Notes under the pieces: model-generated
The model's input: only the letters and a program-made list of their open reading frames with translations
Databases searched by the model: none
Told to the model about the DNA's origin: nothing
From: CAYUAI01 sp964442745
GTDB lineage: Bacteria; Pseudomonadota; Gammaproteobacteria; S012-40
DNA length: 64,000 nucleotides
Assembly (NCBI GenBank): GCA_964442745.1
Contig: CAYUAI010000014.1
Location: 1-64,000 of the forward strand
Direction: 5' to 3'
In this document: one piece after another, positions 18,982 through 28,155 of the stretch
How the letters are laid out: the number at the start of each line of letters is the position of its first letter
How positions within the stretch are numbered: the first letter of the stretch is position 1
Program-made: the position numbers and the translations under genes

Positions 18982-19884
18982 TTGGATGGCAAGATAAAGA
19001 TCCTATTAGTGGACGATGAACGACTAAACTGGCTGATTATCAATGAACACTTTGAGCAACACTATGAAAGCTTTAGTATTGATGCGGTGGAAACCGGTCA
19101 AGCCGCCATCGCTAAGTTACAAATGGCAGCCGCTAATGAATATAGTTTAGTTTTGCTTGACCGCACCCTGCCGGATATGGATGGCATTGAAATACTTCAA
19201 TATATTAAACGGGGCCTCCCCCAGGTTAATCTACCAGTTATATTTCAAACCGCCCGAGCTAGCCACCAAGAAATTTTACAAGGTCTGACGTTAGGCGCTT
19301 ATTATTTAACCAAACCCTACGATGAATACACTTTTATGACCGTCATCCAAACCGCACTATGGGATCGATCTCGTTACCAACGTTTAAAAAAAACACTTGC
19401 TCAACACCAAAAACAGCGCAGCCATTTTGCTGATCAAACAAATTTTAGCTTTAAGACACTCGATGATATATTTCATTTTTCCCCACTCATTGCCAATCAT
19501 TGTCCAGACTCAGAAAAAATAATGCTTGGCTTATACGAATTAATGATAAATGCTGTTGAGCATGGCAATTTAAATATCGGTTATGCTAACAAATCCGCCT
19601 TACTTACAGCAGATCGCTGGGAAACAGAAATCAATCGCCGTCAGCAACTCAAAGAAAACCAAGGAAAATATGCAGAAATTCACACCCATTATCACCACAC
19701 TCGAATTGAGTTCGTTATCTGCGATCAAGGTAATGGATTTAGCTGGCAAAACTACTTACTATTCAATACTAAGCGCATCTGCCATGGTCGCGGTATTGCT
19801 ATCGCCCGCTCCCAATGTTTTTCTTCCATTGAATATTATGGTAAAGGTAATGAAGTCCATGCAATTTATTCCTTAACTCCATAA
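18982..19884 (+). CDS. Response regulator with RsbW-like ATPase output domain
   Basis: A 300-residue cytosolic protein. The receiver domain (about 5-125) has D11/D12, phosphoacceptor D60 in LLDRTLPDMDG and KPY at the conserved lysine. After a short helical linker, residues about 150-298 form a GHKL-type ATPase domain with N box ELMINAVEHGN and G box CDQGNGF, like anti-sigma/serine kinases of the RsbW group. No HisKA domain is present. Start is TTG at 18982, with GAGGT six bases upstream; its first residues match the paralogue at 21329-22225. The PAS kinase follows after 71 bp. It may regulate an anti-anti-sigma partner or phosphorylate serine; this is inferred. Confidence 0.8.
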   Translation: MDGKIKILLVDDERLNWLIINEHFEQHYESFSIDAVETGQAAIAKLQMAAANEYSLVLLDRTLPDMDGIEILQYIKRGLPQVNLPVIFQTARASHQEILQGLTLGAYYLTKPYDEYTFMTVIQTALWDRSRYQRLKKTLAQHQKQRSHFADQTNFSFKTLDDIFHFSPLIANHCPDSEKIMLGLYELMINAVEHGNLNIGYANKSALLTADRWETEINRRQQLKENQGKYAEIHTHYHHTRIEFVICDQGNGFSWQNYLLFNTKRICHGRGIAIARSQCFSSIEYYGKGNEVHAIYSLTP

Positions 19885-19955
19885 TCATTGTATTTAGCCA
19901 TTTTCCCTGCGGATAAAATCCATAGCAAAAAGTGCTTTTGAATAACCGATAAACA

Positions 19956-21344
19956 ATGATCGTACAATATTTTCAGTTCTTTTATCATGCCTTGCCAGAG
20001 CCCGCCTGCTTACTTGATCGCCGGGGTATCATCATGGCCATCAATCCTGCCGCCGCGGCTTTTTTAGGACAAGAGATAACGACCGTCGCTGGCACACCTT
20101 TTTCACGGTTTATCCATGATACGGATCAAGTCTTTTCCCGCTATCTGCAACAGTGCCTCAACAGCCGAGAAAACATACTTAAAGTTTTGACCATCAATAG
20201 CCCGGCGGGTCCGCCGATTGAGTGCTGCTGTGATGGTGCATACATCCCCACGATTGAAAATAGCCCAGTCACCCTATGGTTGCGCTGGCAACCAAAAATT
20301 GTGATGAAAACACACTTTATGCTGTTAAATAAACAATTAGAAGAGTCGCACAAAAAATATCATGCAGTGCTCGATCAACGCGATCAATTGGAGTATTTAA
20401 TCACCCAGCGAACGAAAGAGTTCACCCAAAAAACCGAAGCACTTAAGCAAGCTGACCAACAGCTAAACCTTGTCAAACAAGAATTGCAATACAATCATGA
20501 TCACCTGCAAGATCTAATCAACGAAAAAACCAAAGAACTAAAATATATCACCTTGAAAGCCGTACAAGCAAAAAATACATCGGATATAGCAAATCAAACT
20601 AAGTCTGAATTTCTCGCCAACATGTCACACGAACTACGCACGCCTATGCATGCGATTTTAAGTTTTTCTAATTTTGGCGTTAAAAAAATTCAAACAGCCA
20701 CCCGCGAAAAACTGGAAAATTATTTTCAAAGTATCCATCAAAGCGGTCAACGTTTATTACTGCTGTTGAATGATCTATTGGACTTATCAAAACTTGAAGC
20801 CAATAAAATGAGTTTATTTTTTGAAAAAAATGACTTGTATGCGGTCATAAAATACTGCATTAATGAACAAAAATTGCATTTGGAAGAACGGCATATCACC
20901 ATTGATAGCCACGTGCAAACAACCCAAACCAGTGCTGTTTTTGATCACATGCGTCTCTGTCAAGTGGTGACCAATTTATTATCCAATGCCATTCATTACT
21001 CGCCTGAAGGGGGGCACATCCACATCTGTTTAAGCAAGGATAGCGTACGATTAAAAAATATGGCGCAACAACCTTGTGAAGTCTTGCGATTTCAAATAAA
21101 AGATCAAGGGATAGGCATACCAGACAATGAACTTGAAGTCATTTTTGACAAATTTATTCAGAGCAGTAAAACAAAAAACGGGGCGGGTGGTACGGGCTTA
21201 GGACTCTCCATTTGCCGAGAAATTATCACACATCATGGCGGTGTGCTTCACGCGACAAACAATACACCGCTACCGGGTGCTTTATTTGAGTTTATGATTC
21301 CCGTTAAAGCCACTCACCATCGGCCAAATCAACAATTAACATAA
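19956..21344 (+). CDS. Soluble PAS-domain sensor histidine kinase
   Basis: 462 residues with no transmembrane helix. An N-terminal PAS domain (about 8-110; LPEPACLLDRRGIIMAINPA) is followed by a long coiled coil (about 125-210). The HisKA domain has NMSHELRTPMHAILSFSN with phosphorylated H225. The HATPase domain contains VTNLLSNAIHYSPEG, DQGIGIPDNEL and GTGLGLSICREI. The kinase is complete but lacks its own receiver, so phosphate should pass to the flanking receiver-ATPase proteins (inference). It follows the TTG-start regulator. Its last 16 bp overlap the end of the convergent second regulator. Confidence 0.9.
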   Translation: MIVQYFQFFYHALPEPACLLDRRGIIMAINPAAAAFLGQEITTVAGTPFSRFIHDTDQVFSRYLQQCLNSRENILKVLTINSPAGPPIECCCDGAYIPTIENSPVTLWLRWQPKIVMKTHFMLLNKQLEESHKKYHAVLDQRDQLEYLITQRTKEFTQKTEALKQADQQLNLVKQELQYNHDHLQDLINEKTKELKYITLKAVQAKNTSDIANQTKSEFLANMSHELRTPMHAILSFSNFGVKKIQTATREKLENYFQSIHQSGQRLLLLLNDLLDLSKLEANKMSLFFEKNDLYAVIKYCINEQKLHLEERHITIDSHVQTTQTSAVFDHMRLCQVVTNLLSNAIHYSPEGGHIHICLSKDSVRLKNMAQQPCEVLRFQIKDQGIGIPDNELEVIFDKFIQSSKTKNGAGGTGLGLSICREIITHHGGVLHATNNTPLPGALFEFMIPVKATHHRPNQQLT

Positions 21345-22225
21345 GCATAGACTTCACTGCCACTACCCCGATATTCCAAACCGGTAAAGACCATTGCCTT
21401 TGACATAGCAATACCTCGACCATGGCTATCCATCAACCTCTCAGGACTAAACTCCATATACTGATGCCAATCAAATCCCTCGCCCTGGTCCACAATGACA
21501 AATTCTTTTCTGTCACCTTGGCAACTAAAATGTATCTGGGCCAACTTATTTTTATTTTCATCGAGTTGCAACCGGCGCACAATTTCTTCTTCCCAAATTC
21601 CCTCTTGTCTCAAATAAGATTTCTCCTGGTAAGTAATCCCTAAATTACCGTGCTCCACCGCATTAATCATCAGTTCCGACAAGCCGATGACCGCGACAGT
21701 TGGATCAGGGCAGGCATAGGCTAACAACCTGGCCACTCCCCGTGCTTCGTTAATGGTTTGAAATTGAAAACACCCTGACACTAATAAACCCATGGTGTCT
21801 TCTTTTTCCTTTAATGAATCTTGCAACTGCTTAAAAAAACTTCGATCCCTCACTGCAGTTTTCACCACCGACAACAACATTTCTTCCGAAAATGGCTTAG
21901 TGAGATAATAATATGCCCCCGCTTGCATGCCTTCCAAAATATCACTACTGCTGTTTTTAGCCGTTTGCAATATGACCGGAACATATTTCAGAGTGGGATG
22001 CTCAACAATCTGTGACAACACTTGCAAACCATTCATTTCCGGCATTATTTTATCTAACAATATCACATCATAACGATTCGGGTCGGCGGCTAATAATTGC
22101 CAAGCGACCTTGCCATTACCTGCTATTTCAACAATATAATTATCATCGCCCTCGCTGAGATGTTCGCTAATAATATCTAGGTTGTGGGGCTCGTCATCGG
22201 CCACCAATATTACAATTTTATCCAT
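21329..22225 (-). CDS. Second response regulator with RsbW-like ATPase domain
   Basis: 298 residues, paralogous to the protein at 18982-19884 along its whole length. The receiver domain has D10/D11, phosphoacceptor D58 in LLDKIMPEMNG and KPF. The C-terminal ATPase half has ELMINAVEHGNLGI and VDQGEGFDW. Both copies keep the conserved acidic and asparagine residues, so both are probably active. It is transcribed towards the PAS kinase, with convergent 3' ends overlapping by 16 bp. The pair of near-identical architectures around one kinase suggests two outputs of the same sensor or a duplicated regulator, which is inference. Confidence 0.82.
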   Translation of the reverse strand: MDKIVILVADDEPHNLDIISEHLSEGDDNYIVEIAGNGKVAWQLLAADPNRYDVILLDKIMPEMNGLQVLSQIVEHPTLKYVPVILQTAKNSSSDILEGMQAGAYYYLTKPFSEEMLLSVVKTAVRDRSFFKQLQDSLKEKEDTMGLLVSGCFQFQTINEARGVARLLAYACPDPTVAVIGLSELMINAVEHGNLGITYQEKSYLRQEGIWEEEIVRRLQLDENKNKLAQIHFSCQGDRKEFVIVDQGEGFDWHQYMEFSPERLMDSHGRGIAMSKAMVFTGLEYRGSGSEVYAYVNC

Positions 22226-22310
22226 TTTTTCGCTGCTCGTTAAATTGCCATTTTTTGTATATTGATTTTATATCGACGCCAAGCAGATTAACTTGTGGAA
22301 CCGATCCTGC

Positions 22311-22601
22311 CTAAGCGGCACATGAGTCGCTGCTGCCGATGAAATGTTCAGCCTGCGGCGATTGATCCTGGCAAATCAGTTGCTGAGTTAAACCTAATGC
22401 CATCGGTAGATCTTTTATGACGTGCTCATAATAGATTGATTTGCCACCAGATGGCGGTGGTATGCATCTCCTGATCGGGTAAATCAATTTTACCAAAACC
22501 AATATTTTCATGAAATGCCGAAAAAATGCGCTAGCACTCAATGGCGCTAAAGAATCCCAGTCTAATTTCGCTTTTACAGGAAAATCAACTCGCTTACTCA
22601 T
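22311..22601 (-). CDS. Small uncharacterised protein
   Basis: A 96-codon frame starting 6 bp after the DUF2059 gene in the same direction, so probably cotranscribed. The beginning (MSKRVDFPVKAKLDWDSL) and the end look protein-like. The middle, around residues 32-55, is less so. Reading that middle in another frame gives a smoother sequence (HENIGFGKIDLPDQEMH) that ends at a stop, so a frameshift or a sequencing error is possible. No family is recognised. Confidence 0.4.
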   Translation of the reverse strand: MSKRVDFPVKAKLDWDSLAPLSASAFFRHFMKILVLVKLIYPIRRCIPPPSGGKSIYYEHVIKDLPMALGLTQQLICQDQSPQAEHFIGSSDSCAA

Positions 22602-22607
22602 AAAATC

Positions 22608-23429
22608 TCACTGATTTCGCTGGATGAGAAGCTCCACAGGCAATTGGGCGGCGGCAGCAATCGCTTTATATACTACCTCATAATACTTTTTACCCACATC
22701 AGAACGCGCAAATGTCAAATACTGATTCAACAAAGCATCAGTTACCGTATTATAGGTAAAATACATACTTTCCATGGTTTGCCGCGTTAACACTTCTTGC
22801 AAACTTGCCTTATATTTTAAATACGGATCTTGCTTGTAAACGCCATCTAGCAATGGTTTATCGATTAATTGATGACTCATATCAATCAGCCGCATCATTT
22901 GATACAATATCTCAGTGGCAATATCATCAATATGCATGGCTTTTTGCAACTGCTGTATGACATGCTTTCTTGAATCGGTTAATGGTGTCTGTATGACTTG
23001 AGCATTAAATGCTTTTATTTCCTTTTCTGCATTCGGTAAAGCCGCATCTTTTTCGACTTTTAATAGCGCACGCCCCATCGATGACTCTAGCCAAGCTAAC
23101 ACCGCCTCGCTATCTTCCAACGTTAACTGGTTAGCCACCATTTGCCGAGCTTTCGCTACCATTTCTTGTTTATCAACCACCTCATTAATTATACTGTTTA
23201 TTTTGTCAGATTTATTCACAGGAAAAGACTGTTGTTCACCCTGCCATAATTGATTTAAGTAAACGGGTATCTTTTCTACTCGGCTTTTCACACCATCGGC
23301 AACAAAAATAACTTCGATAATAGGCGCCGGCACCTTGGGCGCGGCTTCCCCACTAACCACATTTAATAAAAATAAACAACCCATCACTGGTATTAATTTA
23401 CAAACATATATTCGTTTATTTTGCTTCAT
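22608..23429 (-). CDS. Exported DUF2059-like protein
   Basis: 273 residues with an N-terminal signal peptide (about 1-30, ending GEAA). The mature part is all-helical with two related segments. Phrases such as SDVGKKYYEVVYKAI and LEDSEAVLAWLESSMGRALL match the pattern of DUF2059 periplasmic proteins, in which a short helical domain precedes F--S--G--. Function of the family is unknown. It is probably periplasmic and heads a two-gene unit with the small protein downstream. Confidence 0.7.
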   Translation of the reverse strand: MKQNKRIYVCKLIPVMGCLFLLNVVSGEAAPKVPAPIIEVIFVADGVKSRVEKIPVYLNQLWQGEQQSFPVNKSDKINSIINEVVDKQEMVAKARQMVANQLTLEDSEAVLAWLESSMGRALLKVEKDAALPNAEKEIKAFNAQVIQTPLTDSRKHVIQQLQKAMHIDDIATEILYQMMRLIDMSHQLIDKPLLDGVYKQDPYLKYKASLQEVLTRQTMESMYFTYNTVTDALLNQYLTFARSDVGKKYYEVVYKAIAAAAQLPVELLIQRNQ

Positions 23430-23705
23430 GTTTAATCGTTACACCTAATACTAGTCATTATCCGCTTGGCATTGATTATAACTCAACTTGACTGTCGTCG
23501 TCATTGCTGTCGGGAGCAAACGACAGCACAAGGTAAAAATCGAGATCAAAGATTGTGGGCTATAGATTACAAAAAAAAAATAAATTATTTTTCTCGTTAA
23601 GTATCGTTATCTTAATTGCCATAATTAACAAAATTTATTTAATTGGTATTGATCTTGCTGATTGCCCTAACGTGTTTTTTAAATTATTGTTGAAGAGTTG
23701 TTAGT

Positions 23706-24335
23706 ATGAAATACTTAAAATCAAGTTGGTTTTTTCTTGTTGTCATTTTTTTTTCTAGCACGGCTAACTCAGCCACCGTGCTTCCGCTGAATCTCGACGA
23801 ACTCACTCAATCTGCCCAAGATGTATTTGTTGGAACCTGCCTCGATAATAAAACGGTCATCGATTCCGCCACCCAAATGATGGTGACGTACACAACGTTC
23901 CAGGTCGACGAATCACTGAAAGGTGATTTAAGTGGTACCTATACCATCAAGCAAGTTTCAGCCAAAGCCACCAGCGACGATATGCTCACCGTGTTCCCTA
24001 GCGTGCCAGAATTCATCATCGATCAACAATATGTGGTTTTTTTACCCGCGCCCTCCGAGCTCGGCTTTGCCAGCCCTGTCGGGCTCAAACAAGGTGCATT
24101 TGACATCATTAAAGACAAGCAACAGGCCATGGTCTCTAACGGCAGAAGCTTCACTGAAATGTTACCGAACAACACCACTGCCACCACAACGACAGGACAA
24201 GTCACCGTCACGCCAGTGCAACGCTCAAAACAATCCAGTCAATCATTTAGCCCCCGTGAAAAACAGACGAATCAGCAACACATGCCTTTATCTGAGTTCC
24301 TCGATATTATCAAGCAAATGGAAGCAAAACCATGA
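23706..24335 (+). CDS. Secreted partner protein of matrixin protease, copy 1
   Basis: 209 residues with a signal peptide (about 1-23, ending NSA). The mature part, beta-rich by pattern, carries AQDVFVGTC, TYTTFQVDESLKGD, QYVVFLP and GLKQGAFDI. A related layout, a short protein with the V-G-V...T-V-E--LKG...GL-QG-F pattern beside a matrixin, occurs in other bacteria (family knowledge). The last 4 bp overlap the protease start (ATGA), so translation is probably coupled. A paralogue lies at 37775-38383 in the same arrangement. It might be a chaperone, inhibitor or secretion helper for the protease; the sequence does not decide. Confidence 0.75.
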   Translation: MKYLKSSWFFLVVIFFSSTANSATVLPLNLDELTQSAQDVFVGTCLDNKTVIDSATQMMVTYTTFQVDESLKGDLSGTYTIKQVSAKATSDDMLTVFPSVPEFIIDQQYVVFLPAPSELGFASPVGLKQGAFDIIKDKQQAMVSNGRSFTEMLPNNTTATTTTGQVTVTPVQRSKQSSQSFSPREKQTNQQHMPLSEFLDIIKQMEAKP

Positions 24336-27300
24336 ATAAGCCATTGACGATTTGTCGATTGATATTAATCGCCATACTGCTGACCAATATCGCACAAGCC
24401 GGCGGCCCCATCGGTGTCACTAATAATAAAGCCATCAAATACCCAAGTGGGGGTAAAAACATCATTTTAAACTATGATAAAGGCAACTTAGGCAGCCGCA
24501 GTAACAATACCGCAGACAGCATTGTGAACCAATCAATCAGTTTATGGAACAATGTGAGCACCTCAACCGTCAATCTTGGCCAAGGTAACGATCTTCCGAT
24601 GGATATCACCCGCGCTAACTTTAACAATTATCTCGGCAAATATAGCGATGGTATCAATCCGGTAGTATTTGACTCCGATGGAACAATCATTAACGCCTTA
24701 TTTGGTTCAGGGGCTAGCCGTTCCATTTTAGGTATTGCAGGCTCAGCCTATCGTGTCAGCACCGGTACTTATCTTGAAGGACAAGTCATCATCAATGGCT
24801 CCAAGTCAATCTCAAGCAACCGACTGACGGTTATTTTAGCTCACGAAATTGGTCATCTCATTGGTATGGACCATAGTCAATTAGACAGCACCCAAGGCTT
24901 AAACAGCTCAAACTATGTGTTGATGTACCCTACCGCCTATCGCACCAATGTTTCCTTGCACCCAGATGACATCACCGCCATTACTGAATTATACCCAGCC
25001 TCCAATGTAAACAACCAATTTGGTCAGTTATCCGGTAATTTTGTCAAGCCCTCCGGCGGTGCCATCCTGGGTGCTAACCTATGGGTCAAAGAAACCACCA
25101 CCGGCAAGGTGTACAGTAAAGTCTCCGATTATTTGAAGCAAAACACCGGTTACTTTAAATTGCTATTACCACCAGGTAAGTACATTTTACACGCTGAGTC
25201 GATTCAGTCTAGTTTTCGTAGTGGATCGAGTGTCGGCCCTTATGCAAGCAACACCGGTTCAATCTCCTTTAAATCACCCCACCCAATCACCCCAGTGGCC
25301 TTCAAAGGAACCGGAAATACCAGTCGTATGGTTTTTTCAATCAACGCTGGCTGTCGTGTTGATGTGGAATTTCAACTTAATGGCGGTGGGTTTATTAACA
25401 GCAATGATTGCTCCAATAATACGATGAGTAGTATAACGAATGCAGCACCAGCGATTACTAAACTCAGCGCCACCCCCACCTCCATGACAGAAAATGAAAC
25501 CAGTAATTTATCCGTCTCGGCCTCTGATACCGATAATGGACCTGCCACACTAAGCTATCATTGGTCAATCAAACCAGGTGAAGGCCGCCTGAGTTCTAAC
25601 TCAGCGAACAATCCGGTATATACTGCGCCCAGCGTCACGACTAACCAAACAATAAGCATTACTGTTGAAGTATCAGATGGCGATAAAACAACATCTAAAT
25701 CCATCAACGTCAAGGTCACCAACACCATTCAAAATCCCGACACATTATTATCCGAAAATTTCAATGATGGCAACTTTAACAATTGGCGCACCGTAGATCA
25801 TGGCAATATCTCTGGACCCTCCAAATGGCAAATCAGCAATGGCGTATTACAACAAAACAGTAATATCTATCTATCTGGAGCACCACAATATTTAGGCACC
25901 TACTTAATCTATGAGAATGGCCAAAGCTGGACGAACTATCAACTCAATGCCACCTTGAAGTCAAATGATAATGATTTCATCGGCATCATGTTCCGAGTTC
26001 AAGACGACAATAATTATTATCGCTTCGCCTGGGACAATCAACGAAAAATCCGCCGCCTGACCCGCCATCAAGGCGGAACGGTAACGGTACTGGCTCAGGA
26101 TAATACGCCTTATGTCATCGGGCGCGCTTATGACTTATCTATTGAAGCGATTGGCAACAGCATTGAAATTTTCATTGATAATCAATCGATTTTCACTGTC
26201 ACCGACAACAGCTTTCAGTCAGGTTCCATCGCCATGTATAGCTGGGCCAACCAAGGTGGCTCGTTCGACAATATCGAAGTAACTCGCACCGCAAACAATA
26301 AACCTTCGGCCGACAATCAAACAGAAAGCGATACACCCAACAATTTGCTGACTGAAAATTTCACGGATAGTCACTTTAATGGTTGGACGATCTTCGATGA
26401 AGGCAATATCTCGGCACCCTCTAAGTGGTCAGTTACAAATGGTGCCCTCCACCAAAACAGCAATATTTATCGCGCTAACGCACCCACGTACAATGGTACA
26501 TTTTTGCGCTATAACAACGGTCAAAACTGGACTGACTACCAAGTCGAATACGACATGAAGTCAACAGACAATGACTTTATGGGAGTGATGTTTCGTATCC
26601 AGGATAATAATAATTATTATCGATTTTCTTGGGATAAACAGCGAAACACCCGCCATCTCACTAAACACAGCAATGGGGTAACAAGTATTCTTGCAAAAGA
26701 CAATACCCCCTATGTTTCAGGAAGAACCTATCGTATCGCCGTAAAAATGTCAGGTAATAACATCACCGTACTCATTGATGGTCAAGCGGTATTGACGGCT
26801 ACTGACAGCCGCTTTAGTCGCGGCACCATCGCCATGTACACCTGGGGCAACCAAGCTGGATCTTTTGACAATATTAGCGTTTCCAAAATTCAACAAAGCA
26901 ACACCTCAACCAAAAATTCACAGCCCGAGAAAAATCTGCTGTTATCCGACAATTTTAACGATGGAGACTTAGCCGGTTGGTCAATTAATGATGAAGGAAA
27001 ATTATACGGCCCGTCAGAATGGTCGGTAACAAATGGCCTCGCCTATCAAGCAAGTAATATATACCAAGCCTTATCCCCGTATTACCGAGGCACCTACCTC
27101 ACTTATGATAATGGTAAAAACTGGTTAAATTATCAGCTTAAAGTCTCCATCAAGTCTAACGATAACGATGCGATCGGTGTCATGTTTCGAATCCAAGACA
27201 AAGACAATTATTATCGCTTTTCCTGGGATCAACAACGGAAATTTCGCCGATTGACAAAACATGAAAACGGGGCTGTCACGCTACTCGCCGAAGACAAAGT

Positions 27301-27487
27301 CACTTATGCCTCTGACACCACTTACCAATTAAGTATTCAAGTAATGGGGCATTCAATGCAAATTTTTATTAATGGAAAATCGATCCTTAGCGCACAAGAT
27401 AATAGCTTTAGCTCCGGTACCATTGCTTTATATAATTGGGCAAATCGAGGGGGGTCTTTTGATAATGTGGAAGTGAGGGAAAAATAA
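24332..27487 (+). CDS. Large secreted matrixin-type metalloprotease, copy 1
   Basis: 1051 residues with a signal peptide (cleavage near QAGG, about 24). The catalytic domain (about 30-225) has the metzincin zinc site HEIGHLIGMDH, with ligands H171, H175 and H181 and catalytic E172. A Met-turn candidate follows in VLMYPTA. A carboxypeptidase-regulatory-like stretch (about 235-345), an Ig/PKD-like domain (about 371-464) and three tandem copies of a 180-residue ConA/lectin-like module (about 470-653, 670-850, 868-1050) complete it. Each module repeats the NNYYRF-WD-QR and GSFDN motifs. It should cleave or bind extracellular glycan-rich material, which is inference. No sortase or autotransporter signal is seen. 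Confidence 0.88.
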   Translation: MNKPLTICRLILIAILLTNIAQAGGPIGVTNNKAIKYPSGGKNIILNYDKGNLGSRSNNTADSIVNQSISLWNNVSTSTVNLGQGNDLPMDITRANFNNYLGKYSDGINPVVFDSDGTIINALFGSGASRSILGIAGSAYRVSTGTYLEGQVIINGSKSISSNRLTVILAHEIGHLIGMDHSQLDSTQGLNSSNYVLMYPTAYRTNVSLHPDDITAITELYPASNVNNQFGQLSGNFVKPSGGAILGANLWVKETTTGKVYSKVSDYLKQNTGYFKLLLPPGKYILHAESIQSSFRSGSSVGPYASNTGSISFKSPHPITPVAFKGTGNTSRMVFSINAGCRVDVEFQLNGGGFINSNDCSNNTMSSITNAAPAITKLSATPTSMTENETSNLSVSASDTDNGPATLSYHWSIKPGEGRLSSNSANNPVYTAPSVTTNQTISITVEVSDGDKTTSKSINVKVTNTIQNPDTLLSENFNDGNFNNWRTVDHGNISGPSKWQISNGVLQQNSNIYLSGAPQYLGTYLIYENGQSWTNYQLNATLKSNDNDFIGIMFRVQDDNNYYRFAWDNQRKIRRLTRHQGGTVTVLAQDNTPYVIGRAYDLSIEAIGNSIEIFIDNQSIFTVTDNSFQSGSIAMYSWANQGGSFDNIEVTRTANNKPSADNQTESDTPNNLLTENFTDSHFNGWTIFDEGNISAPSKWSVTNGALHQNSNIYRANAPTYNGTFLRYNNGQNWTDYQVEYDMKSTDNDFMGVMFRIQDNNNYYRFSWDKQRNTRHLTKHSNGVTSILAKDNTPYVSGRTYRIAVKMSGNNITVLIDGQAVLTATDSRFSRGTIAMYTWGNQAGSFDNISVSKIQQSNTSTKNSQPEKNLLLSDNFNDGDLAGWSINDEGKLYGPSEWSVTNGLAYQASNIYQALSPYYRGTYLTYDNGKNWLNYQLKVSIKSNDNDAIGVMFRIQDKDNYYRFSWDQQRKFRRLTKHENGAVTLLAEDKVTYASDTTYQLSIQVMGHSMQIFINGKSILSAQDNSFSSGTIALYNWANRGGSFDNVEVREK

Positions 27488-27498
27488 CTACTCATTCA

Positions 27499-27535
27499 AC
27501 AATGACGTGCCTCAATGATAATATCGTCATTGAGG
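27499..27535. terminator. Overlapping hairpins between convergent genes
   Basis: GCCTCAATGA (27508-27517) pairs with TCATTGAGGC (27526-27535). Alternatively CAATGACG (27499-27506) pairs with CGTCATTG (27524-27531). The position between two convergent stop codons suggests a bidirectional terminator. No long T run follows. Confidence 0.45.
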
Positions 27536-27562
27536 CAGCGCTTTAGGAATCAGATAAACAAA

Positions 27563-27901
27563 TTATTCTTCAAAAGCTTGCGAGGAAACTTCGATCCCTT
27601 CCTCGATAGTGTCGTCATCGGCTTCGCCAACGAGCTCTCCGACCCCCTCCTCAAAAATATCTTCATCGGCTTCTTCAGCAATCTCCTCGATCCCTTCCTC
27701 AAATGTGGCGTTATTATCTTCCATGTCTTGTTGTAACTGCTCATGACAATCCGCCACATACTGCTGTAATTCCTGCGGATCTTCAATACCTGCTTCATGT
27801 GCTTCATTTTGGCAAAAATTCGACCCTGCCCCAGCGATAGCGAAAATGGGCACGGAAGCAAAAATCGATGCCAAGACCGCTATCAAAAATTGTTTGCGCA
27901 T
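27563..27901 (-). CDS. Small acidic secreted protein
   Basis: 112 residues with a signal peptide (about 1-24, ending AIAG). Two cysteines (C30 and C52) could form a disulfide. The C-terminal half is a run of acidic near-repeats built on EEGIEE/EEGVGE with about 18-residue spacing. AGGAG lies 8-9 bases before the ATG, supporting real translation. It is convergent with the first matrixin. No family is recognised; the acidic tail could bind cations such as calcium, which is inference. Confidence 0.7.
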   Translation of the reverse strand: MRKQFLIAVLASIFASVPIFAIAGAGSNFCQNEAHEAGIEDPQELQQYVADCHEQLQQDMEDNNATFEEGIEEIAEEADEDIFEEGVGELVGEADDDTIEEGIEVSSQAFEE

Positions 27902-28155
27902 AAGTTTGTTCTCCTAATAAAATAACTGCATTGAGATGCGCCGATCTCGTCGTTTCTAAATACCGTACCAAGCCCAGCAAGCCTAATATAACTGGCAACG
28001 CTTTTGCTTGTAAAGTAAAAAAATCTAATCGATACCATCTTCAAATTTACTTGGGCCGACGCCGGCCAACCTTGCGTTTTAAAATCACAAAGAAAATTGA
28101 TTCCACCAGGGCTTTTCTGAATTCCGCCGGTTGAGGTGAATGGGTGAATCCCAAC

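Noticed and set aside
18965..18997. ATG at 18965 as start of the first receiver-ATPase gene
   Set aside because: It is out of frame with the receiver domain and reaches a stop after ten codons. The TTG at 18982 fits the ribosome site and the paralogue.
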